Shown here: piece after piece, positions 36,127-44,730 of the stretch
How positions within the stretch are numbered: the first letter of the stretch is position 1
Layout of the letters: each line of letters begins with the position of its first letter
Source: Halonotius sp046719765
GTDB taxonomy: Archaea; Halobacteriota; Halobacteria; Halobacteriales; Haloferacaceae
Length of the DNA: 64,000 nt
Assembly: GCF_046719765.1 (NCBI RefSeq)
Contig: NZ_JABEBY010000002.1
Span: 152,063-216,062, forward strand
Direction of reading: 5' to 3'
Notes under the pieces: model-generated
What the model was told of the DNA's origin: nothing
Databases searched by the model: none
Seen by the model: only the letters and a program-made list of their open reading frames with translations
Made by a program: the position numbers and the translations under genes

Positions 36127-37455
36127 TTAGAAGAACGATTCCTGCAGGAAGCCGATGTAGTCCCGCACCGACAGCGCGAGCGTGATCGCAAGCACGATCG
36201 GCACGACGTAGCGCAGCGTCGTCAGCCAGATGGCTTCGATCCGGCCATCGCTGGCTCGTCCCTTGCCGAGTTCTTCGATCGCCTCGCCGGCGTACACCCA
36301 GCCGATGAAGATCGACAACAACAGCCCACTGAGAATCAGGAGGATGTTGTTGGCAAAGAGATCGTAGGCGTCGAGATAGGTCAGATCGAGGGCGGTCGGA
36401 ATCCCCACGACGAACAACACCCCCGCCATCCCGAGGGCCGTCGGCACGCGGTCGACATCGAAGGTGTCGGTGACGTAGGAGACGACGACCTCGAAGATAC
36501 TGAACGCGCTGGTCAGCGCGGCGACCAACAGCATGAGGAAAAAGACGCCACCGAGGAGCTCACCGCCGGGTAACTGTTGGAACGCGCCCGCGAGGCTGAT
36601 GAAGATCGAGCCGGCTCCGCCCTCGCCGGGATCGATCCCCTGGGTGAACAGGAACGGGAAGACAACAAGCCCGGCCAACAGCGCGATGATTGTATCGAGG
36701 ACGACGATGACACCCGCGTCCTGCAGGAGATTGCGATCCTCGCCGATGTAGGAGGCGTAGGTGATCATAATCCCCATCCCCAGCGACAGGGTGTAAAACG
36801 CCTGGCCAGCCGCCGCCGGGAGGATCGAGACGGCGTCGCCGACGATCGTGCTGAGATCCGGCGCGAGATAGTAGCTGTAGGCGGCTCCCGCACCATCGAG
36901 TGTCGCGCCGTAGCCCGCCAGCCCGACGAGCAGGACGACGACCGTCGGCACCATCACCGTGGCTGCCTTTTCGAGCCCGTTGCGAATTCCCAGGGCGACG
37001 ATGCCGGCGACCGTCGCCATGAACAGCCCGTGGTAGGCGATCGCGTTGGTGCCGGAGGCCGTACTCAGGAAAAACGCCTCGGCGTCAGCCCCGTAGCCGC
37101 CGGTGAAGCTGGCGACGACGTACTGGATCACCCAGCCGCCGACGACGCTGTAGTACGAGAAGATGATGAACGCGGCGATCGCGCCGACCGCGCCGGCGGC
37201 CTTCCAGCTAGGGTGGCCGAGCCGCTCGAAGGCCCCGATCGGGTTGCGGTTCGACCGCCGGCCGATAACGAACTCCACGAGCAACACCGGGACGCCGACC
37301 CCGACGACCAACAGCAGGTAGACGACGAGAAACGCCGCCCCACCCGACTCACCGGTCAGGAACGGAAACCGCCAGATGTTGCCCAGCCCGACCGCACTGC
37401 CGGCCGCGGCGAGGATGAAGCCGATGCGTGTAGCCCAAGTTGCGCGTTCGTCCAT
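36127..37455 (-). CDS. SNF-family sodium-dependent transporter
   Basis: The 442-residue protein of the neurotransmitter:sodium symporter family has 11-12 membrane segments. The first helix carries the Na+/substrate motif AAAGSAVGLGNIWRFPFL (residues 14-31), followed by GGAAFLVVYLL and the SYYSVVGGWVIQYVV helix. Family members import amino acids or related small molecules with Na+. The substrate cannot be told from sequence. The start at 37455 is set by the NSS consensus; the frame extends far upstream but there only opposes pccB. An inverted repeat overlies its promoter. Confidence 0.9.
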   Translation of the reverse strand: MDERATWATRIGFILAAAGSAVGLGNIWRFPFLTGESGGAAFLVVYLLLVVGVGVPVLLVEFVIGRRSNRNPIGAFERLGHPSWKAAGAVGAIAAFIIFSYYSVVGGWVIQYVVASFTGGYGADAEAFFLSTASGTNAIAYHGLFMATVAGIVALGIRNGLEKAATVMVPTVVVLLVGLAGYGATLDGAGAAYSYYLAPDLSTIVGDAVSILPAAAGQAFYTLSLGMGIMITYASYIGEDRNLLQDAGVIVVLDTIIALLAGLVVFPFLFTQGIDPGEGGAGSIFISLAGAFQQLPGGELLGGVFFLMLLVAALTSAFSIFEVVVSYVTDTFDVDRVPTALGMAGVLFVVGIPTALDLTYLDAYDLFANNILLILSGLLLSIFIGWVYAGEAIEELGKGRASDGRIEAIWLTTLRYVVPIVLAITLALSVRDYIGFLQESFF

Positions 37456-37460
37456 TACGC

Positions 37461-37479
37461 GCCTGTTTTGCGAACAGGC
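37461..37479. promoter_or_regulatory. Candidate operator of the SNF transporter gene
   Basis: GCCTGTT (37461-37467) and AACAGGC (37473-37479) are a perfect inverted repeat with a 5-nt spacer. It lies between the minus-strand TATA-like TTATTTG (37480-37486) and the ATG at 37455, where a bound protein would stop initiation. The regulator is unknown. Confidence 0.5.
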
Positions 37480-37542
37480 AAATAAGGCCGTTTGTTGCCG
37501 ACGACAATCGGTTGCGGAACCCTTTTTGCGCCCGTCGCTGTC

Positions 37543-37573
37543 GGAGGTAGCAATGACTGGTGGTCGCCGATGA
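37543..37573 (+). promoter_or_regulatory. Ribosome-binding site and 6-codon upstream ORF coupled to pccB
   Basis: A GGAGG (37543-37547) lies 5 nt before an ATG at 37553. That ATG opens six codons ending in TGA at 37571-37573. The TGA overlaps the pccB ATG (37570) as ATGA. The ideal spacing suits the mini-ORF, not pccB itself, so pccB may be translated by reinitiation. Seen directly; function inferred. Confidence 0.4.
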
Positions 37574-39120
37574 CGATGGACGACCGCATCGAGGAGCTGC
37601 GGGCCAAGCGCGAGGCGGCCCGCCAAGGCGGCGGCGAAGACCGCATCGCCAAACAGCACGACAAGGGCAAAAAGACCGCCCGCGAGCGCATCGACTACTT
37701 CCTTGATGACGGCACCTTCCATGAGTTCGACCAGTTCCGCACCCACCGCAACCACACCTTCGGGATGGAGGAACAACAGCTGCTGACCGACGGGGTCGTC
37801 ACCGGCTACGGCGAGGTCAACGGCCGCACCGTCTTCGTCTTTGCGCACGATTTCACCGTCTTCGGTGGCTCGCTCGGCGAGGTGTTTGCCGAAAAGATCT
37901 GTAAGGTGATGGATAAGGCGATGGAGGTCGGCGCGCCGGTCGTCGGGCTCAACGACTCCGCGGGAGCCAGAATCCAGGAGGGTGTCGGCTCGCTCGGTGG
38001 GTTCGGCGAGATCTTCCAGCGCAATGTCGATGCCAGCGGCGTCATCCCACAGATCTCGGGGATCTTCGGGCCGTGTGCCGGCGGCGCGGTCTACTCGCCG
38101 GCGATCACGGATTTCGTCTTCATGGTCAAGGAGACCAGCCACATGTTCATCACGGGTCCCGATGTCGTCGAAACCGTCACCGGCGAGGAGGTCAGCTTCG
38201 AGGAGCTTGGCGGCGCGGTCACCCACGCCTCGACCTCCGGGTCGGCGCATTTCGCCGAAGCAAGCGAGGAGGAAGCCCTCGACAACATTGCGCGTCTGTT
38301 GTCCTACCTCCCGCAGAACAACGTCGAAGATCCACCGCGGGTCGACCCCTGGGATGATCCCGACCGTGATACCACGAGGGCCGGCGAGATCGTTCCAGAT
38401 GCTCCGAAAAAACCCTACGATGCGACCGAGGTCGTCGCCGACGTTGTCGACGAGGGCTCGTTTTTCGAGGTGCACGAGGACTTCGCGAAAAACCTCGTCG
38501 TCGGCTTCGCCCGCCTCGACGGCCGGTCGGTCGGCATCGTCGCCAACCAGCCGCGGGTCAACGCCGGCACCCTTGACATCGAAGCCAGCGAAAAGGGCGC
38601 GCGGTTCGTCCGGTTCTGTGATGCGTTCAACATCCCGATCGTCACCTTCGAGGACGTGCCCGGCTTCATGCCCGGCACCGACCAAGAACACGGCGGGATC
38701 ATCCGCCACGGCGCGAAGCTGCTGTATGCCTATGCCGAGGCGACCGTCCCACTGCTGACGGTGATCACGCGCAAGGCCTACGGCGGCGCGTACTGCGTCA
38801 TGGCCTCGAAACATATCGGCGGCGACGTGAACTACGCCTGGCCGACCGCCGAGATCGCCGTCATGGGGCCGAAAGGCGCGGTCAACATCCTCTACTCCGA
38901 GGAGCTTGCGGCGGCCGACGACACCGACGCCCGCCGGCAGGAACTCATCGACGAATACCGTGAGGAGTTCGCCAACCCCTACACCGCCGCCGACCGCGGC
39001 TTTATCGATGCGGTGATCGAACCCGCCGAAACCCGGACGCGACTGATCGACGACCTGGAGATGTTGCTGTCGAAACGCGAGGACAAACCCTCGAAAAAAC
39101 ACGGGAACATCCCGATCTAA
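37570..39120 (+). CDS. pccB: Propionyl/acetyl-CoA carboxylase carboxyltransferase (beta) subunit
   Basis: The 516-residue subunit moves CO2 from carboxybiotin to propionyl-CoA or acetyl-CoA. It shows the family start TMDDRIEELRAKREAAR, GGSLGEVFAEKICKVMDKA, NDSAGARIQEGVGSLGGF, GPCAGGAVYSPAITDF and, in the C-terminal half, FEDVPGFMPGTDQEHGG and TRKAYGGAYCVM. These are the CoA- and biotin-site glycine loops of the crotonase fold. pccX follows after 4 nt, and pccA lies 1.4 kb downstream beyond a transducer gene. In haloarchaea the enzyme serves propionyl-CoA use and the 3-hydroxypropionate part of polyhydroxyalkanoate precursor supply. Confidence 0.93.
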   Translation: MTMDDRIEELRAKREAARQGGGEDRIAKQHDKGKKTARERIDYFLDDGTFHEFDQFRTHRNHTFGMEEQQLLTDGVVTGYGEVNGRTVFVFAHDFTVFGGSLGEVFAEKICKVMDKAMEVGAPVVGLNDSAGARIQEGVGSLGGFGEIFQRNVDASGVIPQISGIFGPCAGGAVYSPAITDFVFMVKETSHMFITGPDVVETVTGEEVSFEELGGAVTHASTSGSAHFAEASEEEALDNIARLLSYLPQNNVEDPPRVDPWDDPDRDTTRAGEIVPDAPKKPYDATEVVADVVDEGSFFEVHEDFAKNLVVGFARLDGRSVGIVANQPRVNAGTLDIEASEKGARFVRFCDAFNIPIVTFEDVPGFMPGTDQEHGGIIRHGAKLLYAYAEATVPLLTVITRKAYGGAYCVMASKHIGGDVNYAWPTAEIAVMGPKGAVNILYSEELAAADDTDARRQELIDEYREEFANPYTAADRGFIDAVIEPAETRTRLIDDLEMLLSKREDKPSKKHGNIPI

Positions 39121-39124
39121 CGCC

Positions 39125-39403
39125 ATGTCGCCGCCAGCCATCGACGCCGATGCCCTCGACGGAGTGGCCGACGCGAGCGACGAGGAAGCCGCCGCGATCG
39201 CCGCCGCGATCGGTGCCTATCTCCAGGCTCAGGCAGCCGCTGCCGCGGCGGCAGCCGCCGCAGCCGACGCCGCGGGCGACCCATCTCAGCGGTCGTGGCG
39301 TTTTGCCGGCCGGCTCGCCGGATTGGGTGTCACCGCAAACCGCGCTCGATCGTCGACACCGCCCGACGACTGGACGGCCGCCGACCGCGCCGATCGGTTC
39401 TGA
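39125..39403 (+). CDS. pccX: PccX-like small subunit of acyl-CoA carboxylase
   Basis: The 92-residue protein has an acidic N-terminal helix with DEEAAAIAAAIGAYL, a run of alanines (about residues 34-50) and a basic/tryptophan segment RSWRFAGRLAGL ending DDWTAADRADRF. This matches the small third subunit (PccX) reported as needed for propionyl-CoA carboxylase in Haloferax mediterranei, analogous to epsilon or OadG-type subunits. It starts 4 nt after pccB, so is co-translated with it. The alanine run is longer than I would expect and may vary in length between strains. Confidence 0.8.
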   Translation: MSPPAIDADALDGVADASDEEAAAIAAAIGAYLQAQAAAAAAAAAAADAAGDPSQRSWRFAGRLAGLGVTANRARSSTPPDDWTAADRADRF

Positions 39404-39493
39404 CGGTGCTGGGTCGGCCCGCCGCACGGTATTTCTATCAGCTCCGATACCGTTACCCCGAGGTATATTACCATTGCCCACGTTCGTCCAACA

Positions 39494-40393
39494 ATGACAG
39501 CGAACCAGCCCGATATCGATGCTGAAGGGGACTTCGAGTTCGGTGCGGACACGAACGGTTCAAGCGATGCCGCCGTCGGCGGCGATCTCGACGACACGAT
39601 CGCCGATGTGTACACCGCCTCACAGGATATCGCCGACGGCGTCGATGAGATCTCCGACCGCGCCCACAAACAGTCGAACAACATGCGGGAGGTCTCCGCG
39701 GAGGTCTCGGATCTTAGCGCGGCCGTCGAAGAGATCGCCTCCTCCGCCGAAGAGGTCGCCACCGCTGCCGAACAGGCCGACGACCGCGCCCAGGAGGGTG
39801 AGGAAGCAACCCAGGAGGTCGTCGAGGCGATGACCGAGATCCAGTCGGCGACCGAGGAGGCCGTCGAGGAGATCCGGACGATCCGGGAGGGCGTCGAGGA
39901 GATCACCGCACTGGCCGACGTGATCGACGAGATCGCCGACCAGACGAACCTGCTCGCGCTCAACGCCTCGATCGAGGCCGCCCGGGTCGGCGAGGAGGGC
40001 GAAGGGTTTGCGGTCGTCGCCGACGAGATCAAATCGCTGGCCCAGGAGTCCCGCGAGCAGGCCGAGGATATCGATGCGACCGTTCAGCGTGTCACCGAGG
40101 ACGCCGCCGGCGCGGTCGAGACGCTGGAATCCAGCGTTGATGAGGTCGAAACCGGGATGAACCGCGCCAACGAGGCAAAATCGAGTCTCGATGAGATCAC
40201 CGACGCTGTCGGCGAGGTCTCCGCCGGTGTCGACGAGATCGCCGCCGCGACCGACCAGCAGGCACAAAGCGCGAGCACCGTCGCCTCGATGGTTGATGAG
40301 ACCGCCAGCAACGCCGACGAGATCGACAGCGAAACCGAGGAGATCAGCGACCGGATCGACGAGCAGATCTCGATGCTCAACCGGCTTCGGTAG
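39494..40393 (+). CDS. Minimal soluble methyl-accepting chemotaxis transducer
   Basis: The 299-residue protein has no membrane segment, no HAMP and no recognisable sensor domain. After about 35 acidic residues the whole chain is a methyl-accepting coiled-coil hairpin. The conserved tip is at residues 148-184 (ADQTNLLALNASIEAARVG, EGFAVVADEIKSLAQE), and methylation-type Glu/Gln pairs flank it. It would couple to CheW/CheA in the cytoplasm. A TATATTA box (39464-39470) about 27 nt before the ATG suggests its own leaderless transcript, inserted between pccX and pccA. It may take its signal from a partner protein or from metabolic state. Confidence 0.88.
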   Translation: MTANQPDIDAEGDFEFGADTNGSSDAAVGGDLDDTIADVYTASQDIADGVDEISDRAHKQSNNMREVSAEVSDLSAAVEEIASSAEEVATAAEQADDRAQEGEEATQEVVEAMTEIQSATEEAVEEIRTIREGVEEITALADVIDEIADQTNLLALNASIEAARVGEEGEGFAVVADEIKSLAQESREQAEDIDATVQRVTEDAAGAVETLESSVDEVETGMNRANEAKSSLDEITDAVGEVSAGVDEIAAATDQQAQSASTVASMVDETASNADEIDSETEEISDRIDEQISMLNRLR

Positions 40394-40498
40394 GATCGCT
40401 GTTTCGCTCCGCTGTCGCCGCTCTCTGTTTTCTGCTGTCGATGGCCTCGTGATCGACCGATAGAATCACGTAACCCTTCGCTCAAGAGAGGGCCAAGA

Positions 40499-42310
40499 AT
40501 GTTCAGGAAGGTTCTGGTTGCCAACCGCGGGGAGATCGCGGTTCGGGTGATGCGCGCCTGCGAGGAGTTGGGCGTCCGAACCGTCGCTGTCTACAGCGAT
40601 GCCGACAAACACGCCGGCCACGTGCGCTACGCCGACGAGGCCTACAACATCGGCCCCGCACGCGCCGCCGACTCCTATCTCGACCAGGCGGCCGTCCTCG
40701 AAGCCGCCGCGAAAGCCGGCGCGGACGCGATCCATCCGGGCTACGGCTTTCTGGCCGAAAACGCCGAATTTGCACAGAATGTCGTCGACAGCGGCTTCGT
40801 CTGGGTTGGCCCCGACCCCGACGCGATGGAAGCCCTCGGCGAAAAGACGAACGCCCGCGCGCTGATGCAGGACGCCGACGTGCCGGTCGTTCCCGGGACG
40901 ACCGCCCCCGTCTCCTCAGTCGAGGAGATCACCGCCGTCGCCGACGACTACGGCTACCCTGTCGCCATCAAGGCCGAAGGTGGCGGCGGCGGTCGCGGGC
41001 TGAAGGTCGTCCACAGCGAAGACGAGGTCGAAAAACAGTTCGAAACCGCCCAGCGGGAGGGTGAAGCCTACTTCGACAACAGCTCGGTCTACGTCGAAAA
41101 GTATCTCGAAGCGCCCCACCACATCGAGGTGCAGATCCTCGCCGACGAACACGGTAACGTCCGCCATCTCGGCGAGCGTGACTGCTCGCTGCAGCGTCGC
41201 CACCAGAAAGTCATCGAGGAAGCTCCCTCCTCGATTCTTGATGCGGAACTACGGGAGAAAATCGGTGAAGCCGCCAAACGCGGCGTTGACGCGGCGGGCT
41301 ACACCAACGCCGGCACGGTGGAGTTCCTCGTCGAGGACGGCGAGTTCTACTTCATGGAGGTCAACACGCGGATTCAGGTCGAACACACGGTGACCGAGGA
41401 GATCACCGGCCTCGACATCGTCAAATGGCAGCTTCGGGTCGCCGCCGGCGAGGAGATCGATTTCGCACAGGACGACATCGCCTTCGACGGCCACGCCATG
41501 GAGTTCCGGATCAACGCCGAAAACGCCGCGGCGGACTTCGAGCCCGCGACCGGCACCCTTGAGACGTACGACCCCGCCGGCGGCATCGGCGTCCGCATCG
41601 ACGACGCGGTTCGGCAGGGCGATGCGATCGGCGGCGACTACGACTCGATGATCGCCAAGCTGATCGTCTCGGCGTCGGATCGGGAGGCGTGTCTCACCCG
41701 CTCGGAGCGCGCGCTCGCGGAGTTCGACATCGAGGGATTGCAGACGATCATCCCGTTCCATCGCCTCATGTTAACCGACAAGGCGTTCTCCAACAGCGAG
41801 CACACGACGAAATATCTCGACGAGGCGGTCGCCCAAGAGCGGATCGAGGAGGCTGTCTCCCAGTGGGGTTCGAGCGGGGCCGACGAGGCGGGCGATGCTG
41901 ACGACGAAAGCGAGGAGGCGGAGACGACCGAACGCGAGTTTACCGTTGAGGTCAACGGCAAACGCTTCGCGGTCACTCTGGAAGAACACGGCGCGCCGGC
42001 CATCGACGTGGGAGCCATCGACGCCGACAGCGGTGGGATGGATCGCCCGCCACAGGCCGCAGGCGACGACGAGAGCGAGGCGGTCAGCGTCGAGGGTGGC
42101 GACACCGTCACCGCCGAGATGCAGGGAACGATCCTCTCGGTCGACGTTGAGGAGGGCGAGGAGATCGCTGCCGGCGACGTGGTCTGCGTGCTGGAGGCGA
42201 TGAAGATGGAAAACGACGTGGTGACCGAACGCGGCGGCACCGTCACCGACATCCGGGTCGCCGAGGGCGACAGCGTCGATATGGGCGACGTGCTGGTGGT
42301 GCTGGAATAA
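40499..42310 (+). CDS. pccA: Acetyl/propionyl-CoA carboxylase biotin carboxylase-carrier (alpha) subunit
   Basis: The 603-residue fusion joins biotin carboxylase (about 1-450) to a biotin carrier (about 530-603) through an acidic linker. It has FRKVLVANRGEIAVRVMRAC, ATP-grasp GYPVAIKAEGGGGGRGLKVV, the catalytic region FYFMEVNTRIQVEHTVTEEI, and the biotinylation motif VLEAMKMEN (Lys about 25-30 residues from the end). It uses ATP and bicarbonate to carboxylate biotin, which PccB uses. GAGAGG 8 nt before the ATG is a ribosome-binding site. Biotin ligase was not seen in the window. Confidence 0.95.
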   Translation: MFRKVLVANRGEIAVRVMRACEELGVRTVAVYSDADKHAGHVRYADEAYNIGPARAADSYLDQAAVLEAAAKAGADAIHPGYGFLAENAEFAQNVVDSGFVWVGPDPDAMEALGEKTNARALMQDADVPVVPGTTAPVSSVEEITAVADDYGYPVAIKAEGGGGGRGLKVVHSEDEVEKQFETAQREGEAYFDNSSVYVEKYLEAPHHIEVQILADEHGNVRHLGERDCSLQRRHQKVIEEAPSSILDAELREKIGEAAKRGVDAAGYTNAGTVEFLVEDGEFYFMEVNTRIQVEHTVTEEITGLDIVKWQLRVAAGEEIDFAQDDIAFDGHAMEFRINAENAAADFEPATGTLETYDPAGGIGVRIDDAVRQGDAIGGDYDSMIAKLIVSASDREACLTRSERALAEFDIEGLQTIIPFHRLMLTDKAFSNSEHTTKYLDEAVAQERIEEAVSQWGSSGADEAGDADDESEEAETTEREFTVEVNGKRFAVTLEEHGAPAIDVGAIDADSGGMDRPPQAAGDDESEAVSVEGGDTVTAEMQGTILSVDVEEGEEIAAGDVVCVLEAMKMENDVVTERGGTVTDIRVAEGDSVDMGDVLVVLE

Positions 42311-42334
42311 TCACCGGCTGGGCGACCGCGGACG

Positions 42335-42661
42335 CTACTCGGCGTCGGAGAGCGGCTCGACGCGGAACACGTAGTCGTCGTAGACGGCGTCGAGATTGAC
42401 CGGGCTCTCCTCGGCAGTGTGGGCCTCACAGAGTTCAACTCTCGCCTCGACAGCTCCGTGGCCGCCTTCCTCCTGATAGCGTTCGAGGACGACAAACGCC
42501 GCGGGGTCATCACAGCCCCGGCGGTAACACAGTACCGGGCCGTCCTCGGCGTCGGGTTCGGCCTCGTCGGCGCGCTTGCGGGCTTCCTTCAGATCGTGTT
42601 CACGCTGGCGTTTGGCTTCGTCGTGGGCCTGCTTGTCGCGACCCTGCTTCGTGTCGGCCAT
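42335..42661 (-). CDS. Halobacterial small protein with a probable Cys/His metal site
   Basis: The 108-residue protein has a highly charged N-terminal helix (KRQREHDLKEARKRADEAE) followed by a globular part with VLCYRRGCDDPAAFVVLERYQ and VELCEAH, giving three Cys and one His spaced as a zinc site. The tail is NLDAVYDDYVFRVEPL. I do not recognise a named family. The start at 42661 (MADTKQGRDK) is preferred because the upstream extension is Arg/Trp-rich and overlaps a tandem 20-nt duplication. Confidence 0.65.
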   Translation of the reverse strand: MADTKQGRDKQAHDEAKRQREHDLKEARKRADEAEPDAEDGPVLCYRRGCDDPAAFVVLERYQEEGGHGAVEARVELCEAHTAEESPVNLDAVYDDYVFRVEPLSDAE

Positions 42662-42689
42662 ACAGACCAAACGGCCGTCACGGACATAA

Positions 42690-42729
42690 CGCTGTGGCCG
42701 CCATCGCTGCGCTGTGGCCCCCATCGCTG
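42690..42729. repeat. Tandem duplication of a 20-nt unit
   Basis: CGCTGTGGCCGCCATCGCTG (42690-42709) is repeated immediately at 42710-42729 with one mismatch. It lies 28 nt before the ATG of the small metal-site protein gene on the minus strand, within its likely promoter. It is either a recent slip duplication or a doubled protein-binding site. Confidence 0.6.
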
Positions 42730-42782
42730 ACCGAGGCTGTCGCGATCAGCCCCATGTGGGGCTCCCGGGACGGGCGAACCAG

Positions 42783-43277
42783 TCAGTCGGCTTCTAGGAT
42801 CCGGGTTCGTCGCTCGACGATGAGTAACGTCGCTAACCCGAGGATAATGAGCGTGTAGGAGCCGGCAGCCAACAGTGCCGCCGTCTCGTCGGCGTACTCG
42901 CCGGTACGGAAGATGATCGCCTTTCGGACCATGGCGATAACGCCGGTGTAGATCACCAGCCGGACGATCCGCCGGGTTTCGCTTTCCTGGGTGTAGGCGA
43001 CGACCGTCTGGTAGACCTCAACGATGATGAACAGCAGCAGCGCGGTATCGATGAAGCCGACGACAACGAGCGGGTCGGTGATGCTCCCGTCGACCGCGCT
43101 TTGGAAAATCTGCAGACTGAGATCGAACACCCCGATAGCAAACAGGATAACCAGAACCACCGCGGCGACGACCTCGACGTATCGCAGCACGGTTTCACTG
43201 CCACTCAACACCCGCTCGTCGAAGGAGGTTGCAGGTGGCAGCGAGCCGCCGACCGGATCCGTCTCCTCGTCGTCCAT
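42783..43277 (-). CDS. PsiE-family (phosphate-starvation-inducible E) membrane protein
   Basis: The 164-residue protein has four membrane segments (YVEVVAAVVLVILFAIGV, VGFIDTALLLFIIVEVYQ, IVRLVIYTGVIAMVRKAI, YTLIILGLATLLIVERR), in the arrangement of the PsiE family. In bacteria PsiE is induced by phosphate starvation, but its function is unknown. ATTAATGA (43301-43308) about 27 nt upstream of the ATG is the promoter box, and the message is probably leaderless. Confidence 0.8.
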   Translation of the reverse strand: MDDEETDPVGGSLPPATSFDERVLSGSETVLRYVEVVAAVVLVILFAIGVFDLSLQIFQSAVDGSITDPLVVVGFIDTALLLFIIVEVYQTVVAYTQESETRRIVRLVIYTGVIAMVRKAIIFRTGEYADETAALLAAGSYTLIILGLATLLIVERRTRILEAD

Positions 43278-43442
43278 ACCAACCGAACGAACTCAAGCCT
43301 CATTAATGGCTGTTAGAGGCCACCGACAAATCTGCCCATCACGGTGGGCCACACTGTTGCCCGCGAGGACGGCACGGTCGGTCGCGTTCCCGCTGTCGAC
43401 AGGGCCGGCAACGGTTTTGTGGGTGGCTGCGAAACGCGACCC

Positions 43443-44666
43443 ATGGCCACGATCAAGGACAGCGTGCACGACCACATCGAGATCAGCGGCGTCGCCGAGG
43501 CCCTGCTCGATACGCCGACCGTCCAGCGGCTCCGCCACATCAGCCAACTCGGGACGGTGCAACTCGTCTACCCGTCGGCGAACCACACCCGCTTCGAGCA
43601 CAGCCTCGGCGTCTACCACCTCGCCGACCGCGCGCTGGCCGAACTCGGGATCGAAGGCCGGGAGGCCGAGCGCATCCGGGCGGCCGCACTGCTGCACGAC
43701 GTGGGCCACGGCCCCTTCAGCCACAACATCGAGGCACTCACCCATCGCAAGACCGGCAAATACCACGACGACGTGGACGAACTTCTCGCGGCGGGCGAGG
43801 TCGGTGAGATCCTCCGTGAGCATGATCTCGATCCCGGCCACATCGCCGGCCTCGTCGCCGGCGAGGGGCAGTTTGGCCAACTCGTCTCCGGCGAACTCGA
43901 CGTCGACCGGATGGATTACCTTGTGCGAGACGCCCACCACACCGGCGTCCCCTACGGCACCATTGACACTGAACGACTGCTCCGGGAACTCACCTTTGTC
44001 GATGGCGAGTTGGTGCTCGCGGCGGGCAACGTCCAGACCGCCGAGAGCCTGTTGTTGGCGCGCGCGCTGATGAACCCGACCGTCTACATGCACCCTGTCG
44101 CCCGCATCAGCAAGGCCATGCTGCGGCGGGCCAGCGAGCGGCTGTTGGCGACGACCGAACTCGACGCGGGCGAGTTGCGGCGGATGGACGACCACGACCT
44201 GCTGGTCGCCCTGCGGACGACGCCCGCGACCGAGGCCTTCGCCGAGCGGTACGACGACCGGCGGCTGTTCAAACGCGCCGTCTGGGCGGAACTCCAGCAT
44301 GTCCCCGACGACCTGCTTGCCCTCGACCACGAGGAACGCCGAGATCTTGAGACAACGGTCGCCGACCGCGCCGACGTTGTCGACAGCGAGGTTATCATCG
44401 AAATTCCGGAAAAACCGTCGATGCGGGAGTCCTCGACGCGCGTCGTCGTCAACGGCGAGATCCGAAACCTCGGCGACCAGTCACCGCTGGTGAGCGCGCT
44501 GCGAACCGCCCAGCGCGGCCAGTGGCGACTCGGCGTCTACACCACGCCGTCGGCGACCGAGCGGGTGGGGCGGCTCGCCGCCGAGGAGTTGGGGCTCGAA
44601 CTCTCCGGTGGGCTCGTGACCGACACGCGACAGGGGCTGCACGCGACGCTCGACGAGTTCGAATAG
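43443..44666 (+). CDS. HD-domain phosphohydrolase (dGTPase/SAMHD1-like)
   Basis: The 407-residue protein has the HD metal-site set: His in TRFEHSLGVYHLADRAL (about residue 50), HD in ALLHDVGHGPFSH (about 85-97) and the downstream Asp in ELDVDRMDYLVRDAHHTG (about 155). This arrangement is that of dNTP triphosphohydrolases, although many archaeal members have unknown substrates. The C-terminal 200 residues are family-specific. The start at 43443 (MATIKDSVHDHIEI) matches the family. It is divergent from PsiE. Confidence 0.88.
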   Translation: MATIKDSVHDHIEISGVAEALLDTPTVQRLRHISQLGTVQLVYPSANHTRFEHSLGVYHLADRALAELGIEGREAERIRAAALLHDVGHGPFSHNIEALTHRKTGKYHDDVDELLAAGEVGEILREHDLDPGHIAGLVAGEGQFGQLVSGELDVDRMDYLVRDAHHTGVPYGTIDTERLLRELTFVDGELVLAAGNVQTAESLLLARALMNPTVYMHPVARISKAMLRRASERLLATTELDAGELRRMDDHDLLVALRTTPATEAFAERYDDRRLFKRAVWAELQHVPDDLLALDHEERRDLETTVADRADVVDSEVIIEIPEKPSMRESSTRVVVNGEIRNLGDQSPLVSALRTAQRGQWRLGVYTTPSATERVGRLAAEELGLELSGGLVTDTRQGLHATLDEFE

Positions 44667-44730
44667 AGCGGACAACACCAACGACGCCGACTAGTAACTA
44701 TCATACCGGTGCCAGCCCCTACACTCCGGT

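Noticed and set aside
37456..39141. Long minus-strand frame extending the SNF transporter upstream to about 1000 residues
   Set aside because: It runs antisense through pccB, whose frame has clear family motifs. The transporter family's N-terminus starts at 37455 with a promoter box and operator just upstream.
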